Of a stretch of 64,000 bases of DNA, positions 25,745 through 35,424 are shown one piece after another. The notes under the pieces were generated by a model, which saw only the letters and a list, made by a program, of their open reading frames with translations, did no database searches and was not told where the DNA came from. Made by a program: the position numbers and the translations under genes. The DNA lies in assembly GCA_963713355.1 (NCBI GenBank), contig CAVQLK010000006.1, positions 992,001 through 1,056,000 of the forward strand. The letters are read 5' to 3'. Within the stretch, counting starts at the first letter, position 1, and each line of letters opens with the position of its first letter. The stretch is from FEN-1219 sp963713355. Its GTDB lineage: Bacteria; Pseudomonadota; Gammaproteobacteria; Steroidobacterales; Rariloculaceae.

Positions 25745-26719
25745 ATGTCGAACGAGCTATGGATAGTAATCGGTGCGGTCTTCCTGGCGGTCTTCCTGCT
25801 GTCGCAGTCGATGGTCGTCCCCGTCTTCGGCGAAAGCCGCAAGACGCGGAAGCGGCTGCGTGCACGGCTCGGCGACATCGAGCGAGAGCTTGGCGCGTCG
25901 TCGTTCTCATCGATATTGCGCGAGAAGTATCTGCACGAGCTGGCGCCATGGGAGCGAGCCCTCGAGAGCCTACCGTGGATGGCCGGCATCACGGACATGA
26001 TCGAGCAGGCGGGCTACTCGATGCTCGCACACAGGCTCGTGTTGCTTGCGGGCGGGCTCGCGATCGGCGGAGGCGCTGCCGGCTGGATCTTCACGCATCA
26101 CGTGCTTGTTGCCCTCGTCGCGGCCGCGGTCGCCGGCGCGCTTCCTTTTTTGAAGGTCTCACGTGCACGCTCGCAGCGCATTCTGAAGATGGAGGAGCAG
26201 TTGCCCGAGGCGGTCGACATGATGAAGCGCGCGCTGCGCGCCGGTCACCCGTTCAGCGGCTCCATCAAGCTCGTGAGCGAGGAGCTCGAAGCGCCGCTCG
26301 GCAAGGAATTCGCCACGACGTTCGCCGACCTCAATTACGGTAACGACGTGCGGCGAGCAATGCTAGGCCTGCTTCAGCGAGTGCCGAGCGTGCCCGTGAT
26401 GGCGCTCGTGACATCCGTGCTCGTGCAAAAGGAGACCGGCGGCAATCTCGCCGAGATTCTCGGCCAGATCAGCAATGTCATCCGCGGTCGTTTCAGGCTC
26501 GAACGCAAGATTCGAACTCTGTCGGCCGAGGGACGCTTGTCGGCGTGGATTCTTGCCCTCGTGCCGATCGTGTTGTTCGGAATCATCACTCTGACAACGC
26601 CCGACTACTTGCCGACGCTCACCGAGAGCGACGTCGGTAAGAAGCTCATCGCGTTCGGGGCCGTTTCCGGCGTGATCGGTATCCTTTGGATTCGCAAGAT
26701 CATCCGCATCGATGTATAG
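25745..26719 (+). CDS. tadB: Tad inner-membrane platform protein TadB
   Basis: 324 aa with an N-terminal membrane helix, two central helices and two at the C-terminus. The T2SSF domain is seen in EEQLPEAVDMMKRALRAGHP and LVQKETGGNLAEILGQISN. TadB pairs with TadC as the platform that couples the ATPase to pilin extraction from the membrane. It lies directly between tadA and tadC on the same transcript. Confidence 0.95.
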   Translation: MSNELWIVIGAVFLAVFLLSQSMVVPVFGESRKTRKRLRARLGDIERELGASSFSSILREKYLHELAPWERALESLPWMAGITDMIEQAGYSMLAHRLVLLAGGLAIGGGAAGWIFTHHVLVALVAAAVAGALPFLKVSRARSQRILKMEEQLPEAVDMMKRALRAGHPFSGSIKLVSEELEAPLGKEFATTFADLNYGNDVRRAMLGLLQRVPSVPVMALVTSVLVQKETGGNLAEILGQISNVIRGRFRLERKIRTLSAEGRLSAWILALVPIVLFGIITLTTPDYLPTLTESDVGKKLIAFGAVSGVIGILWIRKIIRIDV

Positions 26720-26728
26720 GGGCGAGCA

Positions 26729-27679
26729 ATGGACACCGTGACTACGTGGTTGAGTTCGAGCGCAACACCTACGCTGCTGTGGATGTTGGCCGTCGGCGGA
26801 GCCGTTTGCCTATTCGCATACGGCATCGCGATTCTCGTCTCGAACGTGACCGATCCAGTCCGCCGGCGCGTGACGGCCGTGGCTGCGCCTGTGCGCCAGG
26901 ACGCGAGCGGCCGCTCGCTTGACCTGAGTTGGTTCGTGAAGCCGCTCGCCAAATATCTGGTTCCAAAGAAGTCGAATGAGCGAGATTCGGCGCAGACGCG
27001 ACTCATCCAAGCCGGGTTCAGGTCGCCGGAAGCGCTGCGGAATTTCTATGGAATGAAAGGCGTTCTAGCAGTGACGCTGCCGTTACTGTTCCTGCTCGGC
27101 AGCCGCTGGGCACCACAGCTGTCGACCAATGCGATCTTCTTCTTCGCAGTCTTGACTGCCTTCGTCGGCGTTCGTTTACCGGATCGAATCCTTGAGCACC
27201 TTCGAGAGCGTCGCATCAAGCGGCTGCGCAACGGCTTGCCCGACGCGCTCGATCTGCTCGTGGTGTGCGTAGAGTCCGGCCTCGGCCTGGCGCCTGCGAT
27301 CGAGCGGGTCGCACGAGAGCTCGAGTTCAGCCACACGGATCTGGGGATGGAGCTATCGCTCGTGAATGCGGAGATGCGGGCGGGCGTCGAGCGAGCCGTG
27401 GCGCTCAGGAATCTGGCCGCTCGCACCGGTGTGGACGACATCAACGGTCTCGTAGGGCTGCTGGTTCAAACGATTCGTTTCGGCACGAGCGTCGCCGAAG
27501 CCCTGCGCGTCTACTCGGAGGAGTTTCGCGACAAGAGAATGCAAAAGGCCGAGGAGCAAGCAGCGAAGATCGGCACGAAGATGATCTTCCCGCTCGTGCT
27601 GTGCTTGTTCCCATCATTCTTCATCGTCGCCGTTGGACCTGCTGCGATGCGCATCATCGCGGGTTTTCAGCAAATGTGA
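26729..27679 (+). CDS. tadC: Tad inner-membrane platform protein TadC
   Basis: 316 aa, membrane topology as TadB. The T2SSF domain includes LPDALDLLVVCVESGLGLAP and LVQTIRFGTSVAEALRVYSE, ending with a helix MIFPLVLCLFPSFFIVAVGP. It forms the platform heterocomplex with TadB. It starts 9 bp after tadB with GGGGCGAGC as ribosome site. Confidence 0.95.
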   Translation: MDTVTTWLSSSATPTLLWMLAVGGAVCLFAYGIAILVSNVTDPVRRRVTAVAAPVRQDASGRSLDLSWFVKPLAKYLVPKKSNERDSAQTRLIQAGFRSPEALRNFYGMKGVLAVTLPLLFLLGSRWAPQLSTNAIFFFAVLTAFVGVRLPDRILEHLRERRIKRLRNGLPDALDLLVVCVESGLGLAPAIERVARELEFSHTDLGMELSLVNAEMRAGVERAVALRNLAARTGVDDINGLVGLLVQTIRFGTSVAEALRVYSEEFRDKRMQKAEEQAAKIGTKMIFPLVLCLFPSFFIVAVGPAAMRIIAGFQQM

Positions 27680-27705
27680 TTCGACGCTCGTTGGAAGGAA
27701 ACCAT

Positions 27706-28650
27706 ATGTCGGGCATGAGACTCCACTCAGCTTTCAGGGACGAACCAAGCGTGCGCTCCATCGCGCTCGCCGCGGCTTCGATCGTGCTCTGCGCGTTGGC
27801 AGGATGCGCAACGGCGCCCGTCGAGGAAAGCGCAGCGCCGCCGTCGTCCGCGGAGCCCGTCATTGCAGTGACGTCCGCAGAAGATGCTCGCAAGCAAGCC
27901 GACGAAGCGCGAGCGAAAGGCAACTCCGAGCTCGCGCTGCGGCTTTACGTGGAAGCAGCCGAGCGCGATCCGGCCGACGCGGAGTCGCTATATCAGATCG
28001 GCGCCGTTTACGAAGAGCGAAAGGACTTGTCGTTGGCGGCCCGAGCGTACTCACGTGCCGTACAGATCGATCCCGTGCACGCGCGCGCTCTCGCCGCGTT
28101 GGGCCTCTGCTACTTCGAAACCCGCCAATTCGACGCGGCCGCAGAAATGCTCGAGCGCGCGGTCGCCGCCGATCCCACGAAGTGGCGAGCGCATAACGCT
28201 CTCGGGCTGATCGACGACAGTCGAGGCGAGCACGAGTCGGCAGCGGCTCATTATGCGGCGGCGCTCGCAGCCCAACCGAATTCGGCGGCAGTCCTGAACA
28301 ATCGCGGCTACTCGAGCTATCTGGCCGGGAACTTCGAGGCCGCCGAGCGCGACTTCCGCGCCGTGCTCGCCGTCGATCCAGGATACGATCGTGCTTGGCA
28401 GAATCTCGGTCTCGTGTTCGCGAGGCAGGGACGTTACGAAACGGCGCTCTCGACCCTCAGTCGGGTGAGCAGCCGGCACGCGGCTGCCAACGACGTCGGC
28501 TACATTGCGATGCTGAGCGGCGACTACGCGGCCGCTGAGACTCTGTTTGCCGATGCGATTCGGATTTCGCCGCGGTATTACCAGACCGCGAACGAGAACG
28601 TCGCCGAGCTCAAGCGGCGCCGAGCGGAGGCCAGCCGCGCCCCGCAGTAG
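27706..28650 (+). CDS. tadD: TPR lipoprotein TadD
   Basis: 314 aa from the ATG at 27706 (a second ATG at 27715 is possible), after GGAAGGAAA. The signal peptide ends with lipobox LCALAGC. At least six tetratricopeptide repeats follow (e.g. AESLYQIGAVYEERKDLSLA, HNALGLIDDSRGEHESAAAH). TadD is thought to be the outer-membrane-directed pilotin/assembly lipoprotein of the Tad system. It closes the operon; no clear terminator hairpin follows. Confidence 0.92.
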   Translation: MSGMRLHSAFRDEPSVRSIALAAASIVLCALAGCATAPVEESAAPPSSAEPVIAVTSAEDARKQADEARAKGNSELALRLYVEAAERDPADAESLYQIGAVYEERKDLSLAARAYSRAVQIDPVHARALAALGLCYFETRQFDAAAEMLERAVAADPTKWRAHNALGLIDDSRGEHESAAAHYAAALAAQPNSAAVLNNRGYSSYLAGNFEAAERDFRAVLAVDPGYDRAWQNLGLVFARQGRYETALSTLSRVSSRHAAANDVGYIAMLSGDYAAAETLFADAIRISPRYYQTANENVAELKRRRAEASRAPQ

Positions 28651-28717
28651 AGCGCTCGGTGCAGCGTGCGACGGCTTCTACGGGACTGCCAACGGCGGAT
28701 CGACGTTCGAACGATGC

Positions 28718-30820
28718 CTACTCGGGGAGCGTGAACACCCATAGCGTCGCGCCGCGATTCGGCGGGCTGCGAAATTCCGGCACGAGCGGCGCGAAGCTGC
28801 GCGCGTGGAAGCCGCCTTCGCCGACGACGATCGCGACGTACTGCTTGCCTCCCGCTGCATAGCTGATCGGGCTCGAGCTCGAGACGTCGTTCAAGCGCGT
28901 TTGCCAGAGCTCGCGGCCGTCGCGCGCGTCGTAGGCGCGTAAGGTGCGATCGAACGCGGCCGCGAACACGAGCTCGCCGGCCGTCGCCAGCACGCCCGAG
29001 GTTTGCGGCGCGCGCTGGCGCGTCGTCCACACGGTCTCGCGCGTCGCGAGGTCGATCGCCTGCAAGCGGCCGTAGTTGCCGTCGTCGCCGGGCCGCGGGC
29101 GGATGCCCCAGTTCACGCCCGACGACAGTCCGCCGCGCCCGCCGCCGGGAACGGGGAACAGATCCATGCACGCTTCGTTGAGCGGCACGACGACGACGCG
29201 ACGCGACGCAATGTACGCCCCCGGCAGGAAATTCTTCGCGCCGGCGCCATGCGGGCACACGAGCTGCACCGTGCCGTCGGGATAGCGGCTGCGGTCGACG
29301 TGCTTCTCGCCGGTCCGCGCGTCGATCTCGGTCACGATGTTGTTCAATCCTAGGTCGATCGAGAACACGAATTCGCCCGTGCGCGCATCGACGGCGTCGT
29401 AGATGCCGATCTTGCCGGCGGTCAGCACGACGCGGCGCGTCGTGCCGTCGACGGGCACGTCGAGGATCTGCCGCTCGAATGCCCAGTCGAGGTCCCACTG
29501 ATCGTTCGGAAAATGCTGGAAGTGCCAGACGAGGGCACCGGTGTCGGGATTCACAGCGAGCGTCGAGTTCGTGTAGAGCGCGTCGCTCGTCGTGCCGGGT
29601 GCATTCGGCTGCAGCAGCGGACCGGTGTCGTAGGTGTTTCCGGTGCCGAAGTAGGCGAGACCGGTTTGCGGGTCGTAACTGCCGGGTGTCCAGATCGACG
29701 CGCCGCTGCGCTCCGGAAACGGAATGCCGTTCCAGCTCTCGCCGCCGGGCTCGCCGGGTTTCGCGATCGTGCCGAGCCGCCACGCCTCGGCGCCGGTCTC
29801 GGCATCGAGCCCGACGATCTGCGGGCCGCCGAAGCGCGCCGCGACGCCCGTGCCCGTCGTGCCGATCATGACTTTGCCGCGTGCGACGAGCGGCCCGCCG
29901 TTCAAGCTCTCGCGGCGGCGAAAGTCGCCGATCGTCGTGTCCCAGACGACTTCGCCCGTCGCGACGTCGAGCGCGACGACGTGCACGTCCGACGTGCCGA
30001 GATACAAGCGGTTGCCGTGCAGCGCGAGGCCGCGCTTGTGAAACGGCGCCGCGCCGTCCTCGAGCGTGTGCGTGTACTGCCACAAGAGGTCGCCGCTGCG
30101 CGCGTCAAGCGCTTGCACGATGTCGCCGTACGCTTGCACGAAGATCGTGCCGTCGCGCACGAGCGGCACGCTCTCGGCGGAGCCCGCGGGTAGCGTCCAG
30201 CTCCACGCGAGACGCAGATCGGCAACGTTGCGCGTGTCGATCTCGCGCAACGGGCTGAATCCTTGCGCGTCGTAGCTGCGGCGCCAGCCGAGCCAATCGC
30301 CGGCCGGCGGCGCCGCAATCGCGTCGTCCGTGACGGCGTTGAAGCTCGCAAGCGGAGTCGCTCGGTCGACGGCAGGCCGCGCCGTATACGGTGAGAACGC
30401 CATGAAGCTGAAGCCGCCGGCCGGCACTTGCATTGCGGCGAGCGCCTGCGCGTCGGCGGGCAGCGGCGTAGCGCCAGGCACGATGTCGTTTTGCTCGAGA
30501 ATCAACGCCGTCAGCGCGGCATACGTCTCGGCCGACAACGAGCCGGGATTGCCCGTCGGCATCGTCGTGCGCAGCACGTCGAACAGTGCGCGCGCCGGCT
30601 TGCCGCCGTACTTGCGCATGAACGCGTCGCCCTTCAGCGGCGCGGCGAGCGGGCCATCGTCGAGGTTCGCGCCGTGGCATGTCGCGCACGTCGTGTCGTA
30701 GACTGCGCGGCCTTGCTCGACTTGCGCGGCCGTGAACGACAGCGCGACTTCCTGCGCCGACGCGGGTGTGCAGATCAGCCCCGCGAGCAGGATGCCGACG
30801 TACCCCGGCCTATTTGACAT
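28718..30820 (-). CDS. PQQ-dependent dehydrogenase with N-terminal cytochrome c domain (copy 1)
   Basis: 700 aa. A signal peptide (cleaved near PASAQ) is followed by a cytochrome c domain with heme motif CATCHG at residues 45-50 and a distal TMPTGNPGSL methionine. From about residue 135 an eight-bladed PQQ propeller follows, with repeats such as ALDARSGDLLWQYTHTLEDG and WGIRPRPGDDGNY. This is a periplasmic quinohemoprotein dehydrogenase for an alcohol or aldehyde of unknown identity. The heme domain is at the N-terminus, whereas classical type II alcohol dehydrogenases carry it at the C-terminus. A paralogue of the same design lies at 31602. The ATG at 30820 was chosen because it starts the signal peptide. 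Confidence 0.88.
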   Translation of the reverse strand: MSNRPGYVGILLAGLICTPASAQEVALSFTAAQVEQGRAVYDTTCATCHGANLDDGPLAAPLKGDAFMRKYGGKPARALFDVLRTTMPTGNPGSLSAETYAALTALILEQNDIVPGATPLPADAQALAAMQVPAGGFSFMAFSPYTARPAVDRATPLASFNAVTDDAIAAPPAGDWLGWRRSYDAQGFSPLREIDTRNVADLRLAWSWTLPAGSAESVPLVRDGTIFVQAYGDIVQALDARSGDLLWQYTHTLEDGAAPFHKRGLALHGNRLYLGTSDVHVVALDVATGEVVWDTTIGDFRRRESLNGGPLVARGKVMIGTTGTGVAARFGGPQIVGLDAETGAEAWRLGTIAKPGEPGGESWNGIPFPERSGASIWTPGSYDPQTGLAYFGTGNTYDTGPLLQPNAPGTTSDALYTNSTLAVNPDTGALVWHFQHFPNDQWDLDWAFERQILDVPVDGTTRRVVLTAGKIGIYDAVDARTGEFVFSIDLGLNNIVTEIDARTGEKHVDRSRYPDGTVQLVCPHGAGAKNFLPGAYIASRRVVVVPLNEACMDLFPVPGGGRGGLSSGVNWGIRPRPGDDGNYGRLQAIDLATRETVWTTRQRAPQTSGVLATAGELVFAAAFDRTLRAYDARDGRELWQTRLNDVSSSSPISYAAGGKQYVAIVVGEGGFHARSFAPLVPEFRSPPNRGATLWVFTLPE

Positions 30821-30960
30821 GACGGTCTCGCGATTGAGGTTCCGCGCCGATTGTACCGATTGCGCCGAGAACGACGTCACAGTTCTTGCGCGAGGGCTCG
30901 CCCCGATGACGCCGGCGGTGACCTAAACTAGGGGCGTCCTCACTAAGAGAGGTGCTGGCA

Positions 30961-31536
30961 ATGGAATGCTCGCTTCGCAACGGCGTCTACTGGCCTATCC
31001 TCCTTCTGTCGGCCTCCGTGTTGGCGCCCGGCGCCGCGCTTGCCGCAGATAACGGGTTCTACCTCGGCCTGGCTTCGTCGGACGTGTCGTCGGACTACGA
31101 TCTCGGTCCTGCTGCCGGCGACGCGGACGACGCTCGCGGCTTCAAAGGCATCGTCGGCTTTCGGCCTCTCGACTCGTTCGCGATCGAGGCGAACTACGTC
31201 GATCTCGGTGAAACGGTTGTGCCGTTGTCGTTGGCGTGTGTCACGGCGCCTTGCCCGACCGAAGCGTCCATCGATGCGCAAGCGGTCTCCGTGTCCGCCG
31301 TGGGTCTGTTCACGCTGCCGCTCGTCGATCTGTTCGCCCGCGTGGGCTACGCGCGCTGGGAGTCCGAGCTGGCACCGTTCGCGACGGAAAAACGCGACGG
31401 CAGCGATCCGACGTATGGCGCCGGCGCACAGGTCCGACTCGGCAGCTTCGCCCTGCGGCTCGAGTACGAGCGATTCGAATTCGACGGCGACGACGCGGAC
31501 CTCGTGTCCGTGGGTTTCACCTACACGTTTCTCTGA
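30961..31536 (+). CDS. outer-membrane beta-barrel protein
   Basis: 191 aa with signal peptide (cleaved near ALAAD) and alternating strands (GFYLGLASSDVSSDYDLG, FALRLEYERFEFDGDDADLV), ending GFTYTFL. It matches the small OmpA-like/OMP_b-brl barrel type. One disulphide is possible (CVTAPC). The ATG at 30961 has AAGAGAGG 8 bp upstream. It is the only plus-strand gene between the two minus-strand PQQ dehydrogenases; a porin-like role is possible but unproven. Confidence 0.82.
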   Translation: MECSLRNGVYWPILLLSASVLAPGAALAADNGFYLGLASSDVSSDYDLGPAAGDADDARGFKGIVGFRPLDSFAIEANYVDLGETVVPLSLACVTAPCPTEASIDAQAVSVSAVGLFTLPLVDLFARVGYARWESELAPFATEKRDGSDPTYGAGAQVRLGSFALRLEYERFEFDGDDADLVSVGFTYTFL

Positions 31537-31601
31537 TCTCGCTAGTCGGTGGCTCGAAGTGCCACACGATCAACGGCTGCTGCGCCGCTCGTGCCGGACC
31601 G

Positions 31602-33680
31602 TCAAGGCAGCGCGAAGACGTATAGCGCGTGGCCGCGATTCGGCGGGCGAAGCTCGGGCGTGATCGTCGCGGGCACGCCGCGCGGGCTGCCGCCGCCAAG
31701 CCCCGTCGTGACGGCGATGTATTGCTTGCCGTCGACGGCGAAGCTGATCGGGAAACCTTGCACGGACGTCGCGAGGCGCGTCTCGAACACGACTTTGCCG
31801 TCGCGAACGTCGACGCCCTTGAAGCTGCGATCGAGATCGCCTGCGAACGCGACGCCGCCGGCCGTCGATAGCACGGACGTCATGAACGACGCTCGCTGCT
31901 CGAGCGACCAGGTCTGCTCGAGCGTGTCGACGTCGAATGCCGCGAGCTTGCCGACGTTGCCGTTCGTGCCCGGCATCGTATAGAAGCGCCGATCGGCACC
32001 GCCGCCGCTACCGCCGCCCGGCACCTGCTCGATGGCTTGCGCGCGCAGCGAGACGCAGCTCTGGGAGAGCGGAACGATCAGCTGCCGCGTCGGCGCGTGA
32101 AAGCTCATCGCGTGCCAGTTCTTGCCGCCGGCCGTGCTGGGGCACGCGTCGATCCACTCGCCGACCTTGTGCTCGAGGATGTCGGCGCGATAACTCGGCC
32201 GGCCCGTCTCGCGGTCGAAGCTCGCCCAGACGTTCTGGAACACGGTCTCCTTGTGCCCTAGATACTCGCCCGTCCGGCGATCGTGCTTCCACAGCACTCC
32301 GTCCTTGCCGACGGAGAAGACGAGCTTCTGCGCACCGACGTCGACGAGCACACGCTCGAACACGACGTCGAGATCGAACGCTTCGCCGGGTGCGTGCGCG
32401 TAGTGCCATGCGAGCTCGCCCGTCGTCGCGTTCAGCGCCAGCGTCGAGCTCGTGTACAGTGCGACGTCGGTCGTGTGCATGCCTCGGCTCGCGGGCATCC
32501 ACGGCTTCGCTTGCGCCGTGCCCCAGTACGTCAGGTTCAGCTCGGGATCGTAGCTGCCCGTGATCCACGCCTCGCCGCCGGCGCGGTAGAGGTTCGGGAG
32601 CCCGCCCCAGCTTTCGCCGCCGGGCTCGCCTTCGAGCGCGACGGTGCGGAACAGCCAGCGCTGCTCCCCCGTCGCGGCGTCGTAGGCGCTGATGGAGCAC
32701 TTGGTCTCCTCGTAAACCGTGCACGTGCCGCCGCCTTGGATCAGCAGACCGTTCGCGACGATCGGGCCGCTGTTCGTCGCGTAGACATTGGGCATCTCGA
32801 CGCTCCAGACGGGCTCGCCCGTGCGTGCGTCGAGGGCAATCAGTCGCGCCGCTTGCGGCCGAACGGCCCATTCGCCGGCGCTCTGAAAGATCAGCGTGTC
32901 CCGGTACAGCGTGATGCCGCGCGGCGCGATGTCGGCGCCGACGTGGTGCTCCCAGATCAGATCGCCCGTCTTCGCATCGAGCGCCTGGATGATGCCGCCC
33001 GTGTTCGCGAGATACAGCGTGCCGTCGTAGACGAGCGGCGCGGGTTGATTCGTGCCGCCGTCGCGCATCGGCCAGATCCAGGCGAGCCGAAGCTGATGGG
33101 CGTTCTCCGGTGTAATCTCCGTCAGCGGGCTGTAGCTCGTCGCGCTGTGGTCGCGGCGCAGCATCAGCCAATCTTCGGCGTCCGGATTACGCAACATCGC
33201 ATCCGTCACCGGCGTGAAGGTCGGCACCGTGCCCGCGACAATGACGCCAGTCGGAGCGGGCGCTGCGCTTACCGCGGCAGCGGCCATCGCCGGCGCTCGC
33301 CCCGTGAGGCCTTGGCCGACGCGCGCCGTCGTGGCCGCGTCGATCGCAGTCTCGCTCGGCGCGCCCCCGTTCGCTTGCAGCAAGTACGCGACGACGTTCG
33401 CGTAGGTTTCGACCGGCAGGCCGCCGGGATTGTCGGGCGGCATCGTCGAGCGCGCTTGCGCGATCAGCTCGCTCGTCGCGCGGTTGCCCCAGCGGCCGAG
33501 GAACTCGTCGCCGGCGAGCAATGCGTTCGGCAGCTGACGCAGGTTCGCGCCGTGGCAAGCGACGCAGCTTTGCTCGTAGGCCGCGCGGCCGGCGGCAGCT
33601 TGCTCGGCCGTGAAAGCGAACGCCGGTGCCGCCGCGAACGCGACGCCTGCAAGCAGGATGGCTCGAAGGATCGATAGCAT
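31602..33680 (-). CDS. PQQ-dependent dehydrogenase with N-terminal cytochrome c domain (copy 2)
   Basis: 692 aa, same architecture as the gene at 28718: signal peptide, cytochrome c domain with CVACHG at residues 39-44 and a TMPPDNPGGL methionine, then the PQQ propeller (ALDAKTGDLIWEHHVGADIA, ATTGELAWHYAHAPGEAFDL). Two adjacent cysteines typical of methanol dehydrogenases are not seen. Shared phrases such as EGEPGGESWGGLP show it is a divergent duplicate of copy 1. The CHRD-domain gene lies 12 bp upstream on the same strand, so the two are probably co-transcribed. Confidence 0.88.
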   Translation of the reverse strand: MLSILRAILLAGVAFAAAPAFAFTAEQAAAGRAAYEQSCVACHGANLRQLPNALLAGDEFLGRWGNRATSELIAQARSTMPPDNPGGLPVETYANVVAYLLQANGGAPSETAIDAATTARVGQGLTGRAPAMAAAAVSAAPAPTGVIVAGTVPTFTPVTDAMLRNPDAEDWLMLRRDHSATSYSPLTEITPENAHQLRLAWIWPMRDGGTNQPAPLVYDGTLYLANTGGIIQALDAKTGDLIWEHHVGADIAPRGITLYRDTLIFQSAGEWAVRPQAARLIALDARTGEPVWSVEMPNVYATNSGPIVANGLLIQGGGTCTVYEETKCSISAYDAATGEQRWLFRTVALEGEPGGESWGGLPNLYRAGGEAWITGSYDPELNLTYWGTAQAKPWMPASRGMHTTDVALYTSSTLALNATTGELAWHYAHAPGEAFDLDVVFERVLVDVGAQKLVFSVGKDGVLWKHDRRTGEYLGHKETVFQNVWASFDRETGRPSYRADILEHKVGEWIDACPSTAGGKNWHAMSFHAPTRQLIVPLSQSCVSLRAQAIEQVPGGGSGGGADRRFYTMPGTNGNVGKLAAFDVDTLEQTWSLEQRASFMTSVLSTAGGVAFAGDLDRSFKGVDVRDGKVVFETRLATSVQGFPISFAVDGKQYIAVTTGLGGGSPRGVPATITPELRPPNRGHALYVFALP

Positions 33681-33692
33681 CGTATTCGCCCC

Positions 33693-34169
33693 TCAGCGTG
33701 TCGGGCAGCTCGACGTGGCTTGGCCCGCGAGCAACCAGCCCCACAGGACGGCGTTATCCGGCGCGACGCCGCGCTGCGCGTGCAGCTGAATATAGAGGTG
33801 ACCGGCGAGCAGTGCGTCGCGTTGCTCGCGGCTCAAGTCGACGTTGCCGGACAATGTGCCGGCGGCATTCGCGGTGATCGTGAGCTCGGCGATCGCGGGC
33901 CCACGCGCACCGGTGGCAACGCCGTGATGAAGGCTCGCATGCGTTGCCGCGGCGGGAAGGCCTTCGAAGCAACCGGTGATCTCGAGGCGCGACCGTGTCA
34001 GCGTCGCTCTGATCGAGCCGCTGCCGGAGACGTCGTTGCGCTCGGCGCCGCTGATGGGGACCCAGTCGAGGCGGACGCCGAATGTCGCTGGGCTCTGGCC
34101 CAGCGCTGCGTACGCAGCTGTCGCTACGCAGACGATCGCGGACCCACGTAGCGCTCGCCGTCCTCGCAT
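33693..34169 (-). CDS. secreted CHRD-domain protein
   Basis: 158 aa with a signal peptide (cleaved near AALGQ). The mature part is a CHRD domain: SGSGSIRATLTRSRLEITG, then EGLPAAATHASLHHG, and AALLAG-type ending LLAGHLYIQLH. CHRD domains were named for chordin and occur in many secreted bacterial proteins of unknown role. Expressed with PQQ dehydrogenase copy 2, it may be a periplasmic accessory protein. The frame is open further upstream, but the ATG at 34169 gives the signal peptide. Confidence 0.8.
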   Translation of the reverse strand: MRGRRALRGSAIVCVATAAYAALGQSPATFGVRLDWVPISGAERNDVSGSGSIRATLTRSRLEITGCFEGLPAAATHASLHHGVATGARGPAIAELTITANAAGTLSGNVDLSREQRDALLAGHLYIQLHAQRGVAPDNAVLWGWLLAGQATSSCPTR

Positions 34170-34393
34170 TCTCCGCCACTCATTTCGCACCGCGACGTCG
34201 CGGTTGCCGCAGTCTACGTGAAGCCCCCAGCGGCGAGGAGGGCAGCAGCTCCGTGACCCCTCGAACAGTCGGGTGTCTCGATGGGGCGACAGTTTGCGAT
34301 CGCGAGCTGACGCCCGAACAATCCCGCACCTCCACTTGCGACTCTCTGGCGTCGTGCGCTGCGAGGGCGATTTTTTTGGAACGAGGACCGCGA

Positions 34394-34992
34394 TTGTTTG
34401 AATCGAGCCGAAATCGAAAAACGGGCCGCGCCTTCGCGCGAAAAGGCATTTCTGCGGTCGCGACCGTGCTGCTGAGCGCCGTGCTCGGCGCTTGCGGCGG
34501 TGGCGGCGGCGACGGCGATAGCGCCGCCACGGGGGCGACTGCCGCCCCGGGTCATACGGCGGCCGCCATCGGCGCAAATATCGGCAATGGCGGCGCGGCC
34601 GTCGAGGCCGGCACCACCGCCGCCACCGACGGCAACGGCGCCACGGTCGGCACCGACGGCAACGACGCCCCGGCCGCCGGCGAGTCGGCGGCCTCCAGCG
34701 GAGGCGGTCTCACCGCTGTGCCGGCGGCGGGGAAGGGATCCACGACTCTGAGCTGGCAGCCTCCGACGGTGTACGACGACGGCACTCCGTTGAAGGTCAC
34801 CGGCTATCGCATCGACTGGGGCCCTTCCGAGGGTCACTACCCGCATATTCCGTGACCCTCGACAATCCCGGCTTGACGCGATACGTCGTCGAGGAGCTCA
34901 CGCCGGCGACCTGGTACTTCGTCGCCACGGCCTTGTCGGCCGACGGCGAGAGCCCGCCGTCGAACGTCATTGCCATGGAAGTAGTCCTCTAG
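34394..34992 (+). pseudogene. lipoprotein with fibronectin type III-like domain, frameshifted
   Basis: A TTG at 34394 (preceded by ACGAGG) starts a signal peptide with lipobox SAVLGAC, followed by five glycines and a low-complexity Ala/Gly/Thr/Asp region. A fibronectin III-like domain begins near TTLSWQPPTVYDDGTPL. The frame breaks near 34845; adding one base joins YSVTLDNPGLTRYVVEEL and TWYFVATALSADGE to the stop, total 199 aa. FnIII lipoproteins are usually surface adhesion or scaffold proteins. It overlaps nothing and follows the divergent CHRD gene. Confidence 0.7.
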
Positions 34993-35103
34993 ACGCGTTG
35001 TTCGTCGACCGGAAGCGGGCGACACTGTCGGCGCCGACACGATCCGGTTGGTAATCTTCGAACCTTCCGGCGGCCGATTCAGGCCGGTCGGCCTGGAGAC
35101 GCT

Positions 35104-35385
35104 ATGGCACGGGACCACTTCGACAGGCTCGCCGAAACGTCGGTGAAAGAGGTCATCCAGCAACTGGCGGCGAGCGGCAAACGTCCCGATAGCCGCAGCG
35201 TGCCACCCGCGGCGCGAAGCCTCGTGTCGCAGAAGAGCCGCGGACGCCTCACTGCGGCGGACGCCGCCAAGAAAGTCGAGCAAGCCATCGCACGGCTCAA
35301 GGAGCGCAAGGAGATCAAAGCTCCGACGGCCCCCTACACCGAGTGGGCCCTCATGGATGAGAAGCAGGCCGCAGCCCAGCCGTAG
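35104..35385 (+). CDS. small hypothetical protein
   Basis: 93 aa with ATG at 35104. It is basic and mainly helical (FDRLAETSVKEVIQQLAASG, ADAAKKVEQAIARLKERKE), without signal or membrane segments. I do not recognise a family. It lies 39 bp upstream of the hydrolase-LuxR gene on the same strand and could be co-transcribed. Confidence 0.6.
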   Translation: MARDHFDRLAETSVKEVIQQLAASGKRPDSRSVPPAARSLVSQKSRGRLTAADAAKKVEQAIARLKERKEIKAPTAPYTEWALMDEKQAAAQP

Positions 35386-35424
35386 CCACCGCCGACGACT
35401 CACGCGAAACAGGCGCCAGGCCGC

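Noticed and set aside
28578..30083. Long antisense/shifted frame of 501 codons within PQQ dehydrogenase copy 1
   Set aside because: Arg/Ala-rich shadow frame typical of GC-rich coding DNA; the PQQ and cytochrome motifs are in the other frame.
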